A DNA stretch of 64,000 bases from NCBI RefSeq assembly GCF_020164955.1, contig NZ_JAIUHG010000007.1, forward strand, positions 62,001-126,000, read 5' to 3'. Positions within the stretch are counted from its first letter, which is position 1; every line of letters begins with the position of its first letter. The notes below the pieces were generated by a model, which was not told the origin of the DNA, ran no database searches, and worked only from the letters and a program-made list of their open reading frames with translations. The position numbers were made by a program, and so were the translations under genes. This DNA is from Mesorhizobium sp. CA8. Lineage in GTDB: Bacteria; Pseudomonadota; Alphaproteobacteria; Rhizobiales; Rhizobiaceae. Of this stretch, positions 17,561 through 26,092 are shown in pieces.

Positions 17561-18097
17561 CTATTCCGTCCTGATCCGCATTTCGACGCGGCGGTTGACC
17601 GGGTCGTAGGGATTGGCGACACGCGGGTGCGACTTGCCAAGGCCGATCGCTTCGAGCCGTGCCGATTCAACGCCGTTCGCTTCGAGGAAGGCGGCCACCG
17701 ATTGCGCCCTTCGCTGCGACAGGTCCTGGTTGTAGCGATCGGGCCCGGTCGCGTCGGTGTGGCCTTCGACGACGAAGCTGAACGTGCTCAGCCGATTGTC
17801 TTTCAGCGCCTTGGCGAACTCGTCCAGCTCCTTGCGCGCGGTCTGGTCGAGCTGGGCCGAGTCCAGGGCAAAATTGATCATCATGTCGAGCCCGGCCTTC
17901 TGGGGCGGCGCTTCGTTCTTTTCGGCCTTGCTCTTGCATTCTTCCTCCGTGCCGACGCAGATGCCGCGCGACGCGCCGAGGTTGCTCTGGCCGGCGAAGA
18001 ATTTTACGATGTCTTCGGATTTCTGAAGCGGATCGGCGTAAACGTGCGTTGAAAAAAGCACGACCGCCAATGCCAAGGCTGAGCTGCCCCACCGCAT
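17561..18097 (-). CDS. Exported OmpA-like peptidoglycan-binding protein
   Basis: This 178-residue protein has a signal peptide (MRWGSSALALAVVLFSTHVYA), a short linker with two cysteines (GICVGTEEECKSK), and a C-terminal OmpA domain from about residue 75. The domain contains MMINFALDSAQLDQTARKEL, VVEGHTDATG and the Arg-rich end NRRVEMRI, so it should bind peptidoglycan. I chose the ATG at 18097 because an AGGAG site lies eight bases upstream; a GTG at 18106 would overlap that site. The gene diverges from the DUF6931 gene and may be a T6SS accessory envelope protein, though TssL already has its own OmpA domain. Confidence 0.85.
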   Translation of the reverse strand: MRWGSSALALAVVLFSTHVYADPLQKSEDIVKFFAGQSNLGASRGICVGTEEECKSKAEKNEAPPQKAGLDMMINFALDSAQLDQTARKELDEFAKALKDNRLSTFSFVVEGHTDATGPDRYNQDLSQRRAQSVAAFLEANGVESARLEAIGLGKSHPRVANPYDPVNRRVEMRIRTE

Positions 18098-18279
18098 GAC
18101 CGTCACTCCTGTTTGAACGGGCCTGTTTGAACGGGTTTTTGCTGGCGCGACTATATCAAATCTTGAAACGATTGTCTGTGAACAAGCGCACGTTGCGAAT
18201 GGCTGCGGCCTGTTAGAGGTTAAGGCTTGACCGCCGCTTAGCCGCGGGTTTCAGTGCTATTTGTGCCGGTGCTCGGGGT

Positions 18280-18849
18280 GTGGCAGCGATGGCCAATGAA
18301 CTCGGATACAGAACGGCGAGGGATTTGTTTCTTGCCTGTCCCGCGATCGCCCGGGACATGAAATCGCCAGCCGCCACCCAACCCCCGTTGGAGTTCTGCC
18401 GCGCCTTGCTCGCCGGGCGGGTGCCGGAGGAAGCCGTCACGTTCTGCGCCTACCTTCTGCCCGAGCGCGCCGCGGTCTGGTGGGGACATGAATGTCTGAG
18501 CAATGTCGCCGAGCTCCTTGCCGAAAGGGATCTCGAATTGCTCGCTCTCGTCAATGACTGGGTGGGCGAGCCCGGCAATCCCCGCCATCGGGCAGCGCTC
18601 AGCAGCGCCGTCGGTCCGTCGCCAGCGACGCCGGCTGCATGGATCGCCCTGTCTGCGGCGTGGCGTGACCCGACCTTCGATATGCTGTCGACGGGATTTC
18701 CTGCCGCCCACGCCGTCAATGCCGGGATCCTGGCGGGGCTGGCCCGCGTCTCGACCGCGGACCGCTTTGGCGTGCTTTCCGCCTTCGTCGAAATGGGCAT
18801 CCAGATGGTGGAGATGGAGGCGCAACGCCAATCGGTCGACGCGTATTAG
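18280..18849 (+). CDS. DUF6931-type T6SS-associated protein
   Basis: This 189-residue soluble, Ala/Leu-rich protein contains PPLEFCRALLAGRVPEEAVT, FCAYLLPERAAVWWGHECL and GILAGLARVSTADR. From memory these match a helical family listed as DUF6931 that recurs in T6SS gene neighbourhoods. No signal peptide, membrane span or catalytic motif is apparent. It may start at GTG 18280 or at ATG 18289, three codons later. It diverges from the OmpA-like gene and faces the leftward lipoprotein/caspase pair. A structural or chaperone-like role in effector handling is possible but unproven. Confidence 0.6.
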   Translation: MAAMANELGYRTARDLFLACPAIARDMKSPAATQPPLEFCRALLAGRVPEEAVTFCAYLLPERAAVWWGHECLSNVAELLAERDLELLALVNDWVGEPGNPRHRAALSSAVGPSPATPAAWIALSAAWRDPTFDMLSTGFPAAHAVNAGILAGLARVSTADRFGVLSAFVEMGIQMVEMEAQRQSVDAY

Positions 18850-18968
18850 GGCGGGCTTACAGGCCGCCGCCGAAGCCTGAGAGGCGAGCTCGACCGCCTG
18901 GGCGCGCCGTTCGACGACCGCCTTGTTCGCCTCGGGAGACCCGTCGGAATCGGCGAACGCAGCGGGCG

Positions 18969-19256
18969 TTACCACCCGCCGCCGCCACCGCCGCCGCTGC
19001 CACCCAGCGGCGCAATCACGGGCGCGGTTTCGGTCGTGACCGGTTTGACCAGCTTCTTGGCGGCAACCTTCTTCTGCTGGACCACCTTAACTTTGGGCTC
19101 GGTCGTCGTCTGAACGGCCTTCGTACGATATTTCGTCGTTGGCGCCGGCTCGACCGTAGGCGCCACGGTCGTGCACCCTGCAACCGCGAACGATAGGAAT
19201 GTTGCGATGACCGCCTGCTTCAATGCCCTGCCCACCACTGCCTCCTTCTTGATCAA
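18969..19256 (-). CDS. Small lipoprotein with Gly-rich C-terminus
   Basis: This 95-residue protein has a signal sequence ending in a lipobox (LSFAVAGC), so Cys27 or close to it should be lipidated. The mature part is Thr/Pro/Lys-rich (TTKYRTKAVQTTTEPKVKVV) and ends in GGSGGGGGGGW. Low complexity gives no family assignment. Its ATG overlaps the caspase-protein stop (ATGA), so the two are translationally coupled and probably act together in the periplasm or at the outer membrane. The mature N-terminal half looks extended, suited to spanning peptidoglycan. Confidence 0.75.
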   Translation of the reverse strand: MIKKEAVVGRALKQAVIATFLSFAVAGCTTVAPTVEPAPTTKYRTKAVQTTTEPKVKVVQQKKVAAKKLVKPVTTETAPVIAPLGGSGGGGGGGW

Positions 19257-21802
19257 AACAGGTCCCGACGCGGATTGGCTTGCTCCCAGACGGCCCTGGC
19301 CGTCTTGATCAGTTGGTCGTCGACCGAGCCGCCCGCCGGGATCTTCGATTTGAGTTCCGAGCGCAGTTGCTTCAACGCGGCCGACTTCGGCTTCACGCCA
19401 AACTGCGCCAACGTCTTGCGCGCGCCCGGCAACTCGTTGCGGAGATCAAGCCCTGCGGCAAACGCCAGATACCGGACGGCTATGGCCTGATCGGATTTGT
19501 CGCCTTTCTGCATTTCGATGGCCGCGCGGTCGTATGCCGCCGAGTAGTCGCCGCGGTCCGTCGCCAGTTCGAACAGCCTCTGCGCCTCAGCAAGGTTCCG
19601 GTCCACGCCCTCACCGTCCCTGTACATGCGCGCCAAGCTGCCGGGCGCATAAGGCTGGCCGAGCTCCATCGCCTTCTGGAACAGCGCCTGCGCCTGCTTG
19701 GTATCCTTCTCGACGCCGCGTCCGCTGAGATAATTGCGTCCGAGAATGTTCATCGAATACATATCCTGGCGCTCCACGCCAGCCTTCAGGAAAGCGACAG
19801 CGCGCGCCGGGTCGGCAGGCACGCCGTTGCGGCCTTCGGTGAAGATCGCGGCGAGATCGTTCATGGCGTAGGTGTGTCCCATGGCCGCTGCTTTCAGCAG
19901 CAGGTCCAAGCCCTTGCCGGTATCGCGCTGGACGCCGAGACCGTTGAACAGGGCACGTCCCCAGGCGGTCATTCCATAGGGGTCCCCTTTGTCGGACGCC
20001 TTCGCATAGAAGCCATTTGCCTTCTTGGGGTCCACGGCCGTTCCTATGCCGGACGAGGCGATATAGCCGAGCTCGAACACCGCGCGGACATGACCCTTGT
20101 CGGCAGCCTCCTCGATCGCCTTCTTCGCCTCGTCAACTTTGCCGGCGGCAAGCAACGCGCGGCCGAGTTCGTAGTGGAAGCGGGCGACATCGGGATAGGC
20201 CTTCACCGCCGCTCGGCAGGCCTCCACCGCGCCTGCGCCGATCTCGTTCGGCAACAGACCAGGGACGACGCCCTGCAGGTCCAAGGGTTCGCCTGCTTGC
20301 GTGTCGCACGGGTCGACACTCGGCGAAAGCTTCATCGTCGCCGGCTTCGACGGCGTGTTGTCAGCCGTGACCTCGAAGCCGACGATCAACGGTTTTGCAG
20401 CGCCTATCTGCGGTTCGTAGCGCAGTTGATCGACTTCATCGGCCATTAGGCTCGATTGGGGCGACAAGGTCCGATCCGGCAGGGACAGCGTCCCGGTTGC
20501 CGGATAATTCGCGAGCTTCACGCTGACGCCCGGATCCTTGGTCGGGACATCCAGCTTCAGCGGCACGGGGCCGACACCGACCGGAACCTTGACGTCGCGG
20601 TTCTCGATCGCCTCGGCGGCGCCGGCGATGTGGATGCCGCGCTCCACCACCTCCTGCTTCTGCTCGGACTCCAGCGAGGCCACGAGTTGCTTGCCCGCGG
20701 CGCCATCGCCATTCTTGACCCGGAACACCAGTATGCCCTGCGATCCGCCGCCCCACTCGTCATGCGCGGCATAGGCCAGCATATCGACCTGGTCCTCGGC
20801 GTCGGCGCCCTTCGGCACATCCATCGCGAGTCGCGGCAGATCCTTGCCCTCTATCGGCTCGCCCGTTGCGACCGGCTTGCCGTCCAGGATCAGACGCCCC
20901 AGTGCCGGCGGTCTTTCGATGCTGATGGTGACCGCGCCGCCGTCGACATCGACCGGCACCGGCAGGTCGAGCGCGACCGGTCCGACGCCCGACGGCACGG
21001 TCTTTTCCAGCACTGGCGGCAAAGCCGGCCGGTTGGCGCGGCGCATCAGCACCACCTCGTCGATCAGCGAGGAATTCTCCCACGGAACCTGCGCGCCCTT
21101 GGTGGCCTCGACCACGTCTCGGCGCACGGCCGCCATCACCGAGCGTATCTCCTGGTTCGGCGCCAGCGCGCGGCGGGAGAAGGCGGATGAAAACGGACTG
21201 AGATCGCCGGACCCGTCATAGGCGACGGCGCCGGGCTCCGTGGCGAAGGCGATCAGCGTGTTCAGCGAACTTTTCACCTGCGCTAGGCCGGTGCCGCCGG
21301 CCGCGATCAATTGGTCGCGCAGCCAGTAATCCTTGCGCGGGAACGGGTTGTTGCGGCAGGCATCGAGGATGATGACCTGGATCTTCGATTTGGCGCGTAA
21401 TTGCTGAAGGACGTCATCCAGCTTGACCGCCTGGACCTCGATGTCGGCCGCGTCCTTGAGCGACGCGTCGACCGGGATCAGGAAATTCTCGCCGCCGATC
21501 TGAAAGCCGTGGCCCGAATAATAGACGACCGCCAGATCGGCGCCGTCGGCCGCCGCGAGATAATTGCGGAACTCCTTCTCGAACTGGAGCTTGGTGAGGT
21601 CCTTGGCGACGAACACATCGAAGCCGGCCAGCCGGAACGTGTTCGACACGTCTTCGGCATCCTTGTCGGGATTCTTCAGGGCCGGGATTTCGCGGTATTC
21701 GGAATTGCCGATGACAAGGGCAACCCTTCGATCGGCGTGCGCCTGCACAGTCGTGAGGCCCACGAGGATCAAGGCTGCAATCAGCGCGCAGCATCGCAGC
21801 AT
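19253..21802 (-). CDS. Exported caspase-fold protease with Sel1 repeats
   Basis: This 849-residue protein starts at ATG 21802 (TAGGGA ribosome site) with a signal peptide ending AHA near residue 23. A peptidase C14 (caspase-like) domain follows, with RRVALVIGNSEY and the catalytic dyad His98 in YYSGHGF and Cys149 in ILDACRNNPF, both intact. After it are two beta-rich units, each beginning GVGPVxLxLxVP, then five or six Sel1-type helical repeats (AVFELGYIASSGIGTAVDP, GMTAWGRALFNGLGVQRD and others) to about 790. Such exported caspase-Sel1 proteins occur in rhizobia with unknown substrates. The domain order suggests a periplasmic protease with two protein-binding regions. It is coupled to the lipoprotein gene. 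Confidence 0.88.
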   Translation of the reverse strand: MLRCCALIAALILVGLTTVQAHADRRVALVIGNSEYREIPALKNPDKDAEDVSNTFRLAGFDVFVAKDLTKLQFEKEFRNYLAAADGADLAVVYYSGHGFQIGGENFLIPVDASLKDAADIEVQAVKLDDVLQQLRAKSKIQVIILDACRNNPFPRKDYWLRDQLIAAGGTGLAQVKSSLNTLIAFATEPGAVAYDGSGDLSPFSSAFSRRALAPNQEIRSVMAAVRRDVVEATKGAQVPWENSSLIDEVVLMRRANRPALPPVLEKTVPSGVGPVALDLPVPVDVDGGAVTISIERPPALGRLILDGKPVATGEPIEGKDLPRLAMDVPKGADAEDQVDMLAYAAHDEWGGGSQGILVFRVKNGDGAAGKQLVASLESEQKQEVVERGIHIAGAAEAIENRDVKVPVGVGPVPLKLDVPTKDPGVSVKLANYPATGTLSLPDRTLSPQSSLMADEVDQLRYEPQIGAAKPLIVGFEVTADNTPSKPATMKLSPSVDPCDTQAGEPLDLQGVVPGLLPNEIGAGAVEACRAAVKAYPDVARFHYELGRALLAAGKVDEAKKAIEEAADKGHVRAVFELGYIASSGIGTAVDPKKANGFYAKASDKGDPYGMTAWGRALFNGLGVQRDTGKGLDLLLKAAAMGHTYAMNDLAAIFTEGRNGVPADPARAVAFLKAGVERQDMYSMNILGRNYLSGRGVEKDTKQAQALFQKAMELGQPYAPGSLARMYRDGEGVDRNLAEAQRLFELATDRGDYSAAYDRAAIEMQKGDKSDQAIAVRYLAFAAGLDLRNELPGARKTLAQFGVKPKSAALKQLRSELKSKIPAGGSVDDQLIKTARAVWEQANPRRDLF

Positions 21803-22125
21803 GGCAAAATCCCTAACTGCTATCATCCTGTCGGCCACAAGAACGCAGCTTGCGGCATCGTGGTCTGTTAAAGACTTCACAATCTGCCACGACGGCAAGG
21901 CGACGCGCCGCCGATGGCAAGGCAGATCGCATATCCAATAAACTGCTAAAATAACTCAGAGGCCCGGTCGCCGCAATGACCTGGGCAAGCGCATCGCTGC
22001 CGTTCGGCGCAGGATCGCCATCAGCGAGCCATGCCGGCCCTGGCAAGCATCCAGCTCACCGGCCATTGCCTCCGCGCCGCACTCCGCGTTTATTAAAAGC
22101 GCCGAATGCAACTGCCGAGAACCGG

Positions 22126-24861
22126 ATGCTGATAGAGACGAAGCTCCAGCCGCCTTATTTGCGCGACGTCCTGGTGCGCAGGCCTCGGCTGCTGCGCACC
22201 CTGGACACTGCGACCGCGGGAAAGCTGACTGTGGTGACCTCGCCTGCCGGCTTCGGCAAATCGACCCTGCTCTCGCAGTGGGCGACCGGGATATCCGGCG
22301 GCATAGCCCAGGTCGCGTGGCTATCGATCGACCGGCTCGACAACGATCTCGCCCGCTTCCTCAAATATCTCGCCGCCGCCTTCCACCGCGTCGACCCGGA
22401 CATTGCCGCCAACGCGGAATCGCTGATCGACTCCAGCCCGGTGACGCCGGTCGATTCCATCCTCACCGCCATTATCAACCAATTGTCGCGGCGCACCGCG
22501 CCGATCTACCTCGTCCTCGACGACGCGCACCTGATCGTCTCCGGCGAGATCGCCGCCTGCATCAACATGCTGGTCGCCTATGCGCCGCCGGCTTTGCGCA
22601 TCGTGCTCGCAACCCGCGGCGAGCTGCCGCTCGAGCTCGCCCATATGAAGATGAAGGGGCATGTCGTCAGCCTCGGCGACAGCGACCTGCGCTTTTCGCT
22701 CGAGGAGACCGAGGATTATCTTGCCAATGTCTGCGGCCTCGACCTCGCCATCTCGGCCGTTGTGGCGCTCCACCACAAGACCGAAGGCTGGCCGGCCGGG
22801 CTGCAGCTTGCCGCTTTGGCGTTGGCGCATGAGGGATCGAGAGAAGCCTTCATCGCCGAATTTTCCGGCAGCCAGCGCGACGTGGCGATGTTCCTGACCC
22901 ATGACGTGCTCGCCCGGCAGGCGCCCGAAATCCAGGATTTCCTGCTCAGGACCTCGATCCTCGACCGCTTCTGCCTTGGCCTCGTCGAGGCGGTTTGTCC
23001 CGGACGAGACTGCGCCGCGGCGCTGGCCTCCATCGAGCACTCAAATCTTTTCCTGATCGCGCTCGATTCCACGGGACAATGGTTCCGCTATCACCACCTA
23101 TTCTCGGAATTCCTGCGCAACAGGCTGGATGCGTGGGGGCCGGAGGCACGCAGAGAGCTGCATCGCGCCGCCGCCGCCTGGCTGGCGGCCCGGGGCCATA
23201 TCTCCGACGCGGTCGACCATGCGCTTGCAAGCGGCGATGCCGACCATGCCGCGCGCCTTGTCGAGGAATGCGCCATGCCGCTCACCATGCAGGGTCACAT
23301 TCCCAGGCTGACGGAGTGGCTGAACCAGCTTCCCCCCGAGCTGATCGCCGTCCGCCCTCGCCTGCTCCTGGCGCGTGTCTGGGCACAGTTCCACATGAGC
23401 AGGCCGCGCCAGGCGGTTCGTATCCTCAAACAGGCCAAAACCCTGGTCGGGCAGCTTTCCGAGCGCGGCGAGATCGACCGTGCGACCACCCGCTCGCTGA
23501 AGGCCGAGCTGCAGACGCTGACGGCCGGCGTCATCAGCGCCACCGACCGCTCCCGCACCGCGACTCGCGTCGCCTCGCGCTGGCTGGCGGACTTTCCCGA
23601 AGACGAGCCTTTCGCGCGCGGCACGCTCGCCAATATCTGCGCCTTCAGCCACTATTCGCTTGGCGAGCTGGACGCCGCGCGCCTGCGCAGCCTCGCGGCG
23701 CGCGACCATCACGCCGCCGCCAATTCCGTCTTCGGCATCGTCTATTGCGACCTCTTGCTGGGACTGGTCGAGATTTCCGCCGGCAATCTCGCCGAGGCGC
23801 ACCAATTGCTCGACCGTGCCTGCCGGCTCGCCCGCGAGCGCCTGGGGTCCGGTTCCTACGCGGAGGCGATGACGGCGATCTTCCACGTCGAGCTCGCCTA
23901 TGAATGGAACGACCTGCAGGGCGCAGAGCGCATTCTGCACCAGCACCGGCAGATCATCGAGGAATGCGGACTGGTCGTGCACGAGATGGCCTGCAAGCTG
24001 CATCTGGCGCGACTCTCCGCCGCGCATGGCCGACACGACGAGGCCATCGTCTTCCTCGAACGCGCCGAACGGCTGGGCATCGAGAAGCGTTACCGCCGGC
24101 TGACGGCAGCCGCGCTGAACGAGCGGGTGCGGCTGCTTCTGTCGCGCGGCGACGTCCACGCCGCCCGGCTGGCGCTGCGCTCGCGCGGCATCGAGCCTTC
24201 GGCTGAAAGCCGGCCCGCGCCGATCCATCCGCTCGACGAATACGCCCATATCGGCGCCGCGCGCGTTCTGATCGCCGAAGGTCATCCGGCCAAGGCCATT
24301 GCCGTGCTGGACCGTATTGCCGAACGCATGCGCCGCGACGGCCGCCTGCGGGGCTTCATGCAGGTCCGCGCACTTGTCGCGATCGCCGCGCACAGCGCGG
24401 GCGAAACTCTGCTGGCACTGGCAGCAGCAGTCGATGTCGTCACCCTGGCGCTGCCGCAGAACGCATTGCGCTCGCTGATCGATGAGGGCCTGCCGATGCG
24501 CGAGGTGCTCGAATTCGCCCGCTCACGAATTCCGGCCTGGTCGCGCAATTCCAGCACGGCCACTTTTGTCGACACGCTTCTGCGCGAACTGAGCAAGGCC
24601 GCGCCCGAACGCGCGCGTCCGATCGCAATCGCCGGGAGGAAGCAAATCCTGAGCAGCAAGGAAACCGATGTCGCCGCCCTGCTTCTGCGCGCCTACACCA
24701 ATCGTCAGTTGGCCGAAACGCTGTCGATGGCGCCCGACACGGTGAAATGGCACTTGAAGAACATCTTCGGCAAGCTCGGCGTCTCAAGCCGGACGGAGGC
24801 CGTCCTCAAGCTGAAGGAAATCGGGCTCGACGCCGCCACCGAGCGGCAATTGGCGGGCTAA
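22126..24861 (+). CDS. MalT-type LuxR-family transcriptional regulator (STAND ATPase)
   Basis: This 911-residue protein starts MLIETKLQPPYLRDVLVRRP. Its NTPase has Walker A TSPAGFGKSTLL (Lys45) and Walker B IYLVLDDAH, followed by the MalT-type signature WFRYHHLFSEFLR, a long TPR-like helical region, and a C-terminal LuxR helix-turn-helix (LSSKETDVAALLLRAYTNRQ, then DTVKWHLKNIFGKLGV). Such regulators bind an inducer and ATP, oligomerise and activate catabolic operons. It lies directly upstream of the deacetylase/ABC operon on the same strand and is the obvious candidate regulator. The ATG at 22126 is preferred; a longer frame back to 21976 has low-complexity, non-family sequence. Confidence 0.9.
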   Translation: MLIETKLQPPYLRDVLVRRPRLLRTLDTATAGKLTVVTSPAGFGKSTLLSQWATGISGGIAQVAWLSIDRLDNDLARFLKYLAAAFHRVDPDIAANAESLIDSSPVTPVDSILTAIINQLSRRTAPIYLVLDDAHLIVSGEIAACINMLVAYAPPALRIVLATRGELPLELAHMKMKGHVVSLGDSDLRFSLEETEDYLANVCGLDLAISAVVALHHKTEGWPAGLQLAALALAHEGSREAFIAEFSGSQRDVAMFLTHDVLARQAPEIQDFLLRTSILDRFCLGLVEAVCPGRDCAAALASIEHSNLFLIALDSTGQWFRYHHLFSEFLRNRLDAWGPEARRELHRAAAAWLAARGHISDAVDHALASGDADHAARLVEECAMPLTMQGHIPRLTEWLNQLPPELIAVRPRLLLARVWAQFHMSRPRQAVRILKQAKTLVGQLSERGEIDRATTRSLKAELQTLTAGVISATDRSRTATRVASRWLADFPEDEPFARGTLANICAFSHYSLGELDAARLRSLAARDHHAAANSVFGIVYCDLLLGLVEISAGNLAEAHQLLDRACRLARERLGSGSYAEAMTAIFHVELAYEWNDLQGAERILHQHRQIIEECGLVVHEMACKLHLARLSAAHGRHDEAIVFLERAERLGIEKRYRRLTAAALNERVRLLLSRGDVHAARLALRSRGIEPSAESRPAPIHPLDEYAHIGAARVLIAEGHPAKAIAVLDRIAERMRRDGRLRGFMQVRALVAIAAHSAGETLLALAAAVDVVTLALPQNALRSLIDEGLPMREVLEFARSRIPAWSRNSSTATFVDTLLRELSKAAPERARPIAIAGRKQILSSKETDVAALLLRAYTNRQLAETLSMAPDTVKWHLKNIFGKLGVSSRTEAVLKLKEIGLDAATERQLAG

Positions 24862-24896
24862 CCACCCGAATGGGTGGGCTTAAAAAACCACCCATT
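24861..24896 (+). promoter_or_regulatory. Mutually exclusive hairpins after the MalT-like gene
   Basis: TGGGTGG (24871-24877) can pair upstream, as GGGTGG with CCACCC at 24862-24867 (four-base loop), or downstream, as AATGGGTGG (24869-24877) with CCACCCATT at 24888-24896 (10-base loop containing six A). The two pairings exclude each other. The element lies in the 106-base gap before the deacetylase gene. A T run follows the stem only on the opposite strand, so a simple rightward terminator is unlikely. Confidence 0.4.
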
Positions 24897-24967
24897 ACCC
24901 GAAGGTGTCGGGACAGCGCTCATGCAGCGGGCCATCATCCGGCCGAAATATGCTGGGTGGGAGCCGC

Positions 24968-26068
24968 ATGGCGACTGGTTTCGTTTTCCACGAACTTTAT
25001 CTTTGGCACAACACCTGGAACTGGGCCCAGGTCTTTCCGCCGAGCCTGACGGTCCAGCCCGGCACCCATGCCGAAAATCCCGAGACCAAGCGTCGCCTGC
25101 GCAACCTTCTGGAAGTGAGCGGCATCCTCGACCATCTGATCGCCATCAAGCCGCGGCGCGCCACCGTCGAGGAACTGTCGCGGGTCCACACGCCGGCGCA
25201 TATCGCCAAGATCAGGGAGATCAGCGACCGCGGGTACGGCGACGCCAGTTCTCTGACGCCGCTCGGCGCCGGCAGCTATGAGATCGCGCTCCTGGCGGCC
25301 GGCGGCGCCATCAAGGCCATCGAAGCCGTCATCACGGGCCAGGTGGACAACGCCTATGCGCTGATCCGCCCGCCCGGCCATCACGCCACCTCCGATATCG
25401 GCATGGGCTTCTGCCTGTTCTCGAATGCCGCCATCGCCATCCGGCATGCGCAGCAACTGCACGGGCTGACCCGCATCGCGACCGTCGACTGGGACGTGCA
25501 TCACGGGAACGGCACACAGGCGATCTTCTACGACGATCCGAGCGTGCTTTCGATCTCGCTGCATCAGGACAATCTGTTCCCGGCCAATTCCGGCGCGATC
25601 GCCGAGAATGGCGAGGGCAAGGGCAAGGGTTTCAACATCAACGTCCCGCTGCCGCCGGGGTCCGGTCCCGGCGCCTACGCCGCGGCGTTCGAGCGCGTGG
25701 TGATCCCGGCGCTGACGCGCTTCAAACCGGAGCTGATCGTGGTGCCTTCGGGCTTCGACGCTTCCGGCGTCGATCCGATGGGCCGCATGCTGATGAATTC
25801 CAGCGGCTACCGCAGACTGGCGCGCATGCTGCTCGACGCGGCGCGCGAGCTGTGCGGCGGCCGGCTGGTGATGACGCATGAGGGCGGCTACTCCGAAATG
25901 CACGTGCCCTATTGCGGCCTTGCCGTGATCGAGGAGCTTTGCGGGCACCGCACGGGCGTCGAGGACCCCTGGGACCAACTGATGGGACAATGGGGCGGGA
26001 TGTCGGCGCAGCCGCACCAAACGGCGATCATCGACCAGGCGGCCGAACTGGTCAAAAACATAAGCTGA
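24968..26068 (+). CDS. Class II histone-deacetylase-like zinc amidohydrolase
   Basis: This 366-residue enzyme has all active-site elements of the arginase/deacetylase superfamily: catalytic His138-His139 in RPPGHHA, zinc ligands Asp176 and His178 in VDWDVHHGNGT, Asp264 in SGFDAS, and Tyr308 in HEGGYSE. Bacterial members remove acetyl or other acyl groups from polyamines or small amides. Being first in an operon with a complete amide/branched-chain-type ABC importer suggests it acts on the imported solute, by inference. I chose ATG 24968 (GGGAG site). The binding-protein gene starts 24 bases later. Confidence 0.9.
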   Translation: MATGFVFHELYLWHNTWNWAQVFPPSLTVQPGTHAENPETKRRLRNLLEVSGILDHLIAIKPRRATVEELSRVHTPAHIAKIREISDRGYGDASSLTPLGAGSYEIALLAAGGAIKAIEAVITGQVDNAYALIRPPGHHATSDIGMGFCLFSNAAIAIRHAQQLHGLTRIATVDWDVHHGNGTQAIFYDDPSVLSISLHQDNLFPANSGAIAENGEGKGKGFNINVPLPPGSGPGAYAAAFERVVIPALTRFKPELIVVPSGFDASGVDPMGRMLMNSSGYRRLARMLLDAARELCGGRLVMTHEGGYSEMHVPYCGLAVIEELCGHRTGVEDPWDQLMGQWGGMSAQPHQTAIIDQAAELVKNIS

Positions 26069-26092
26069 CAAAAACTCACAAGGGGAATTGAG

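Noticed and set aside
24968..26068. Eukaryotic-type histone deacetylase as a sign of recent transfer
   Set aside because: Bacterial class II HDAC-like amidohydrolases are common, and base composition matches the neighbours.
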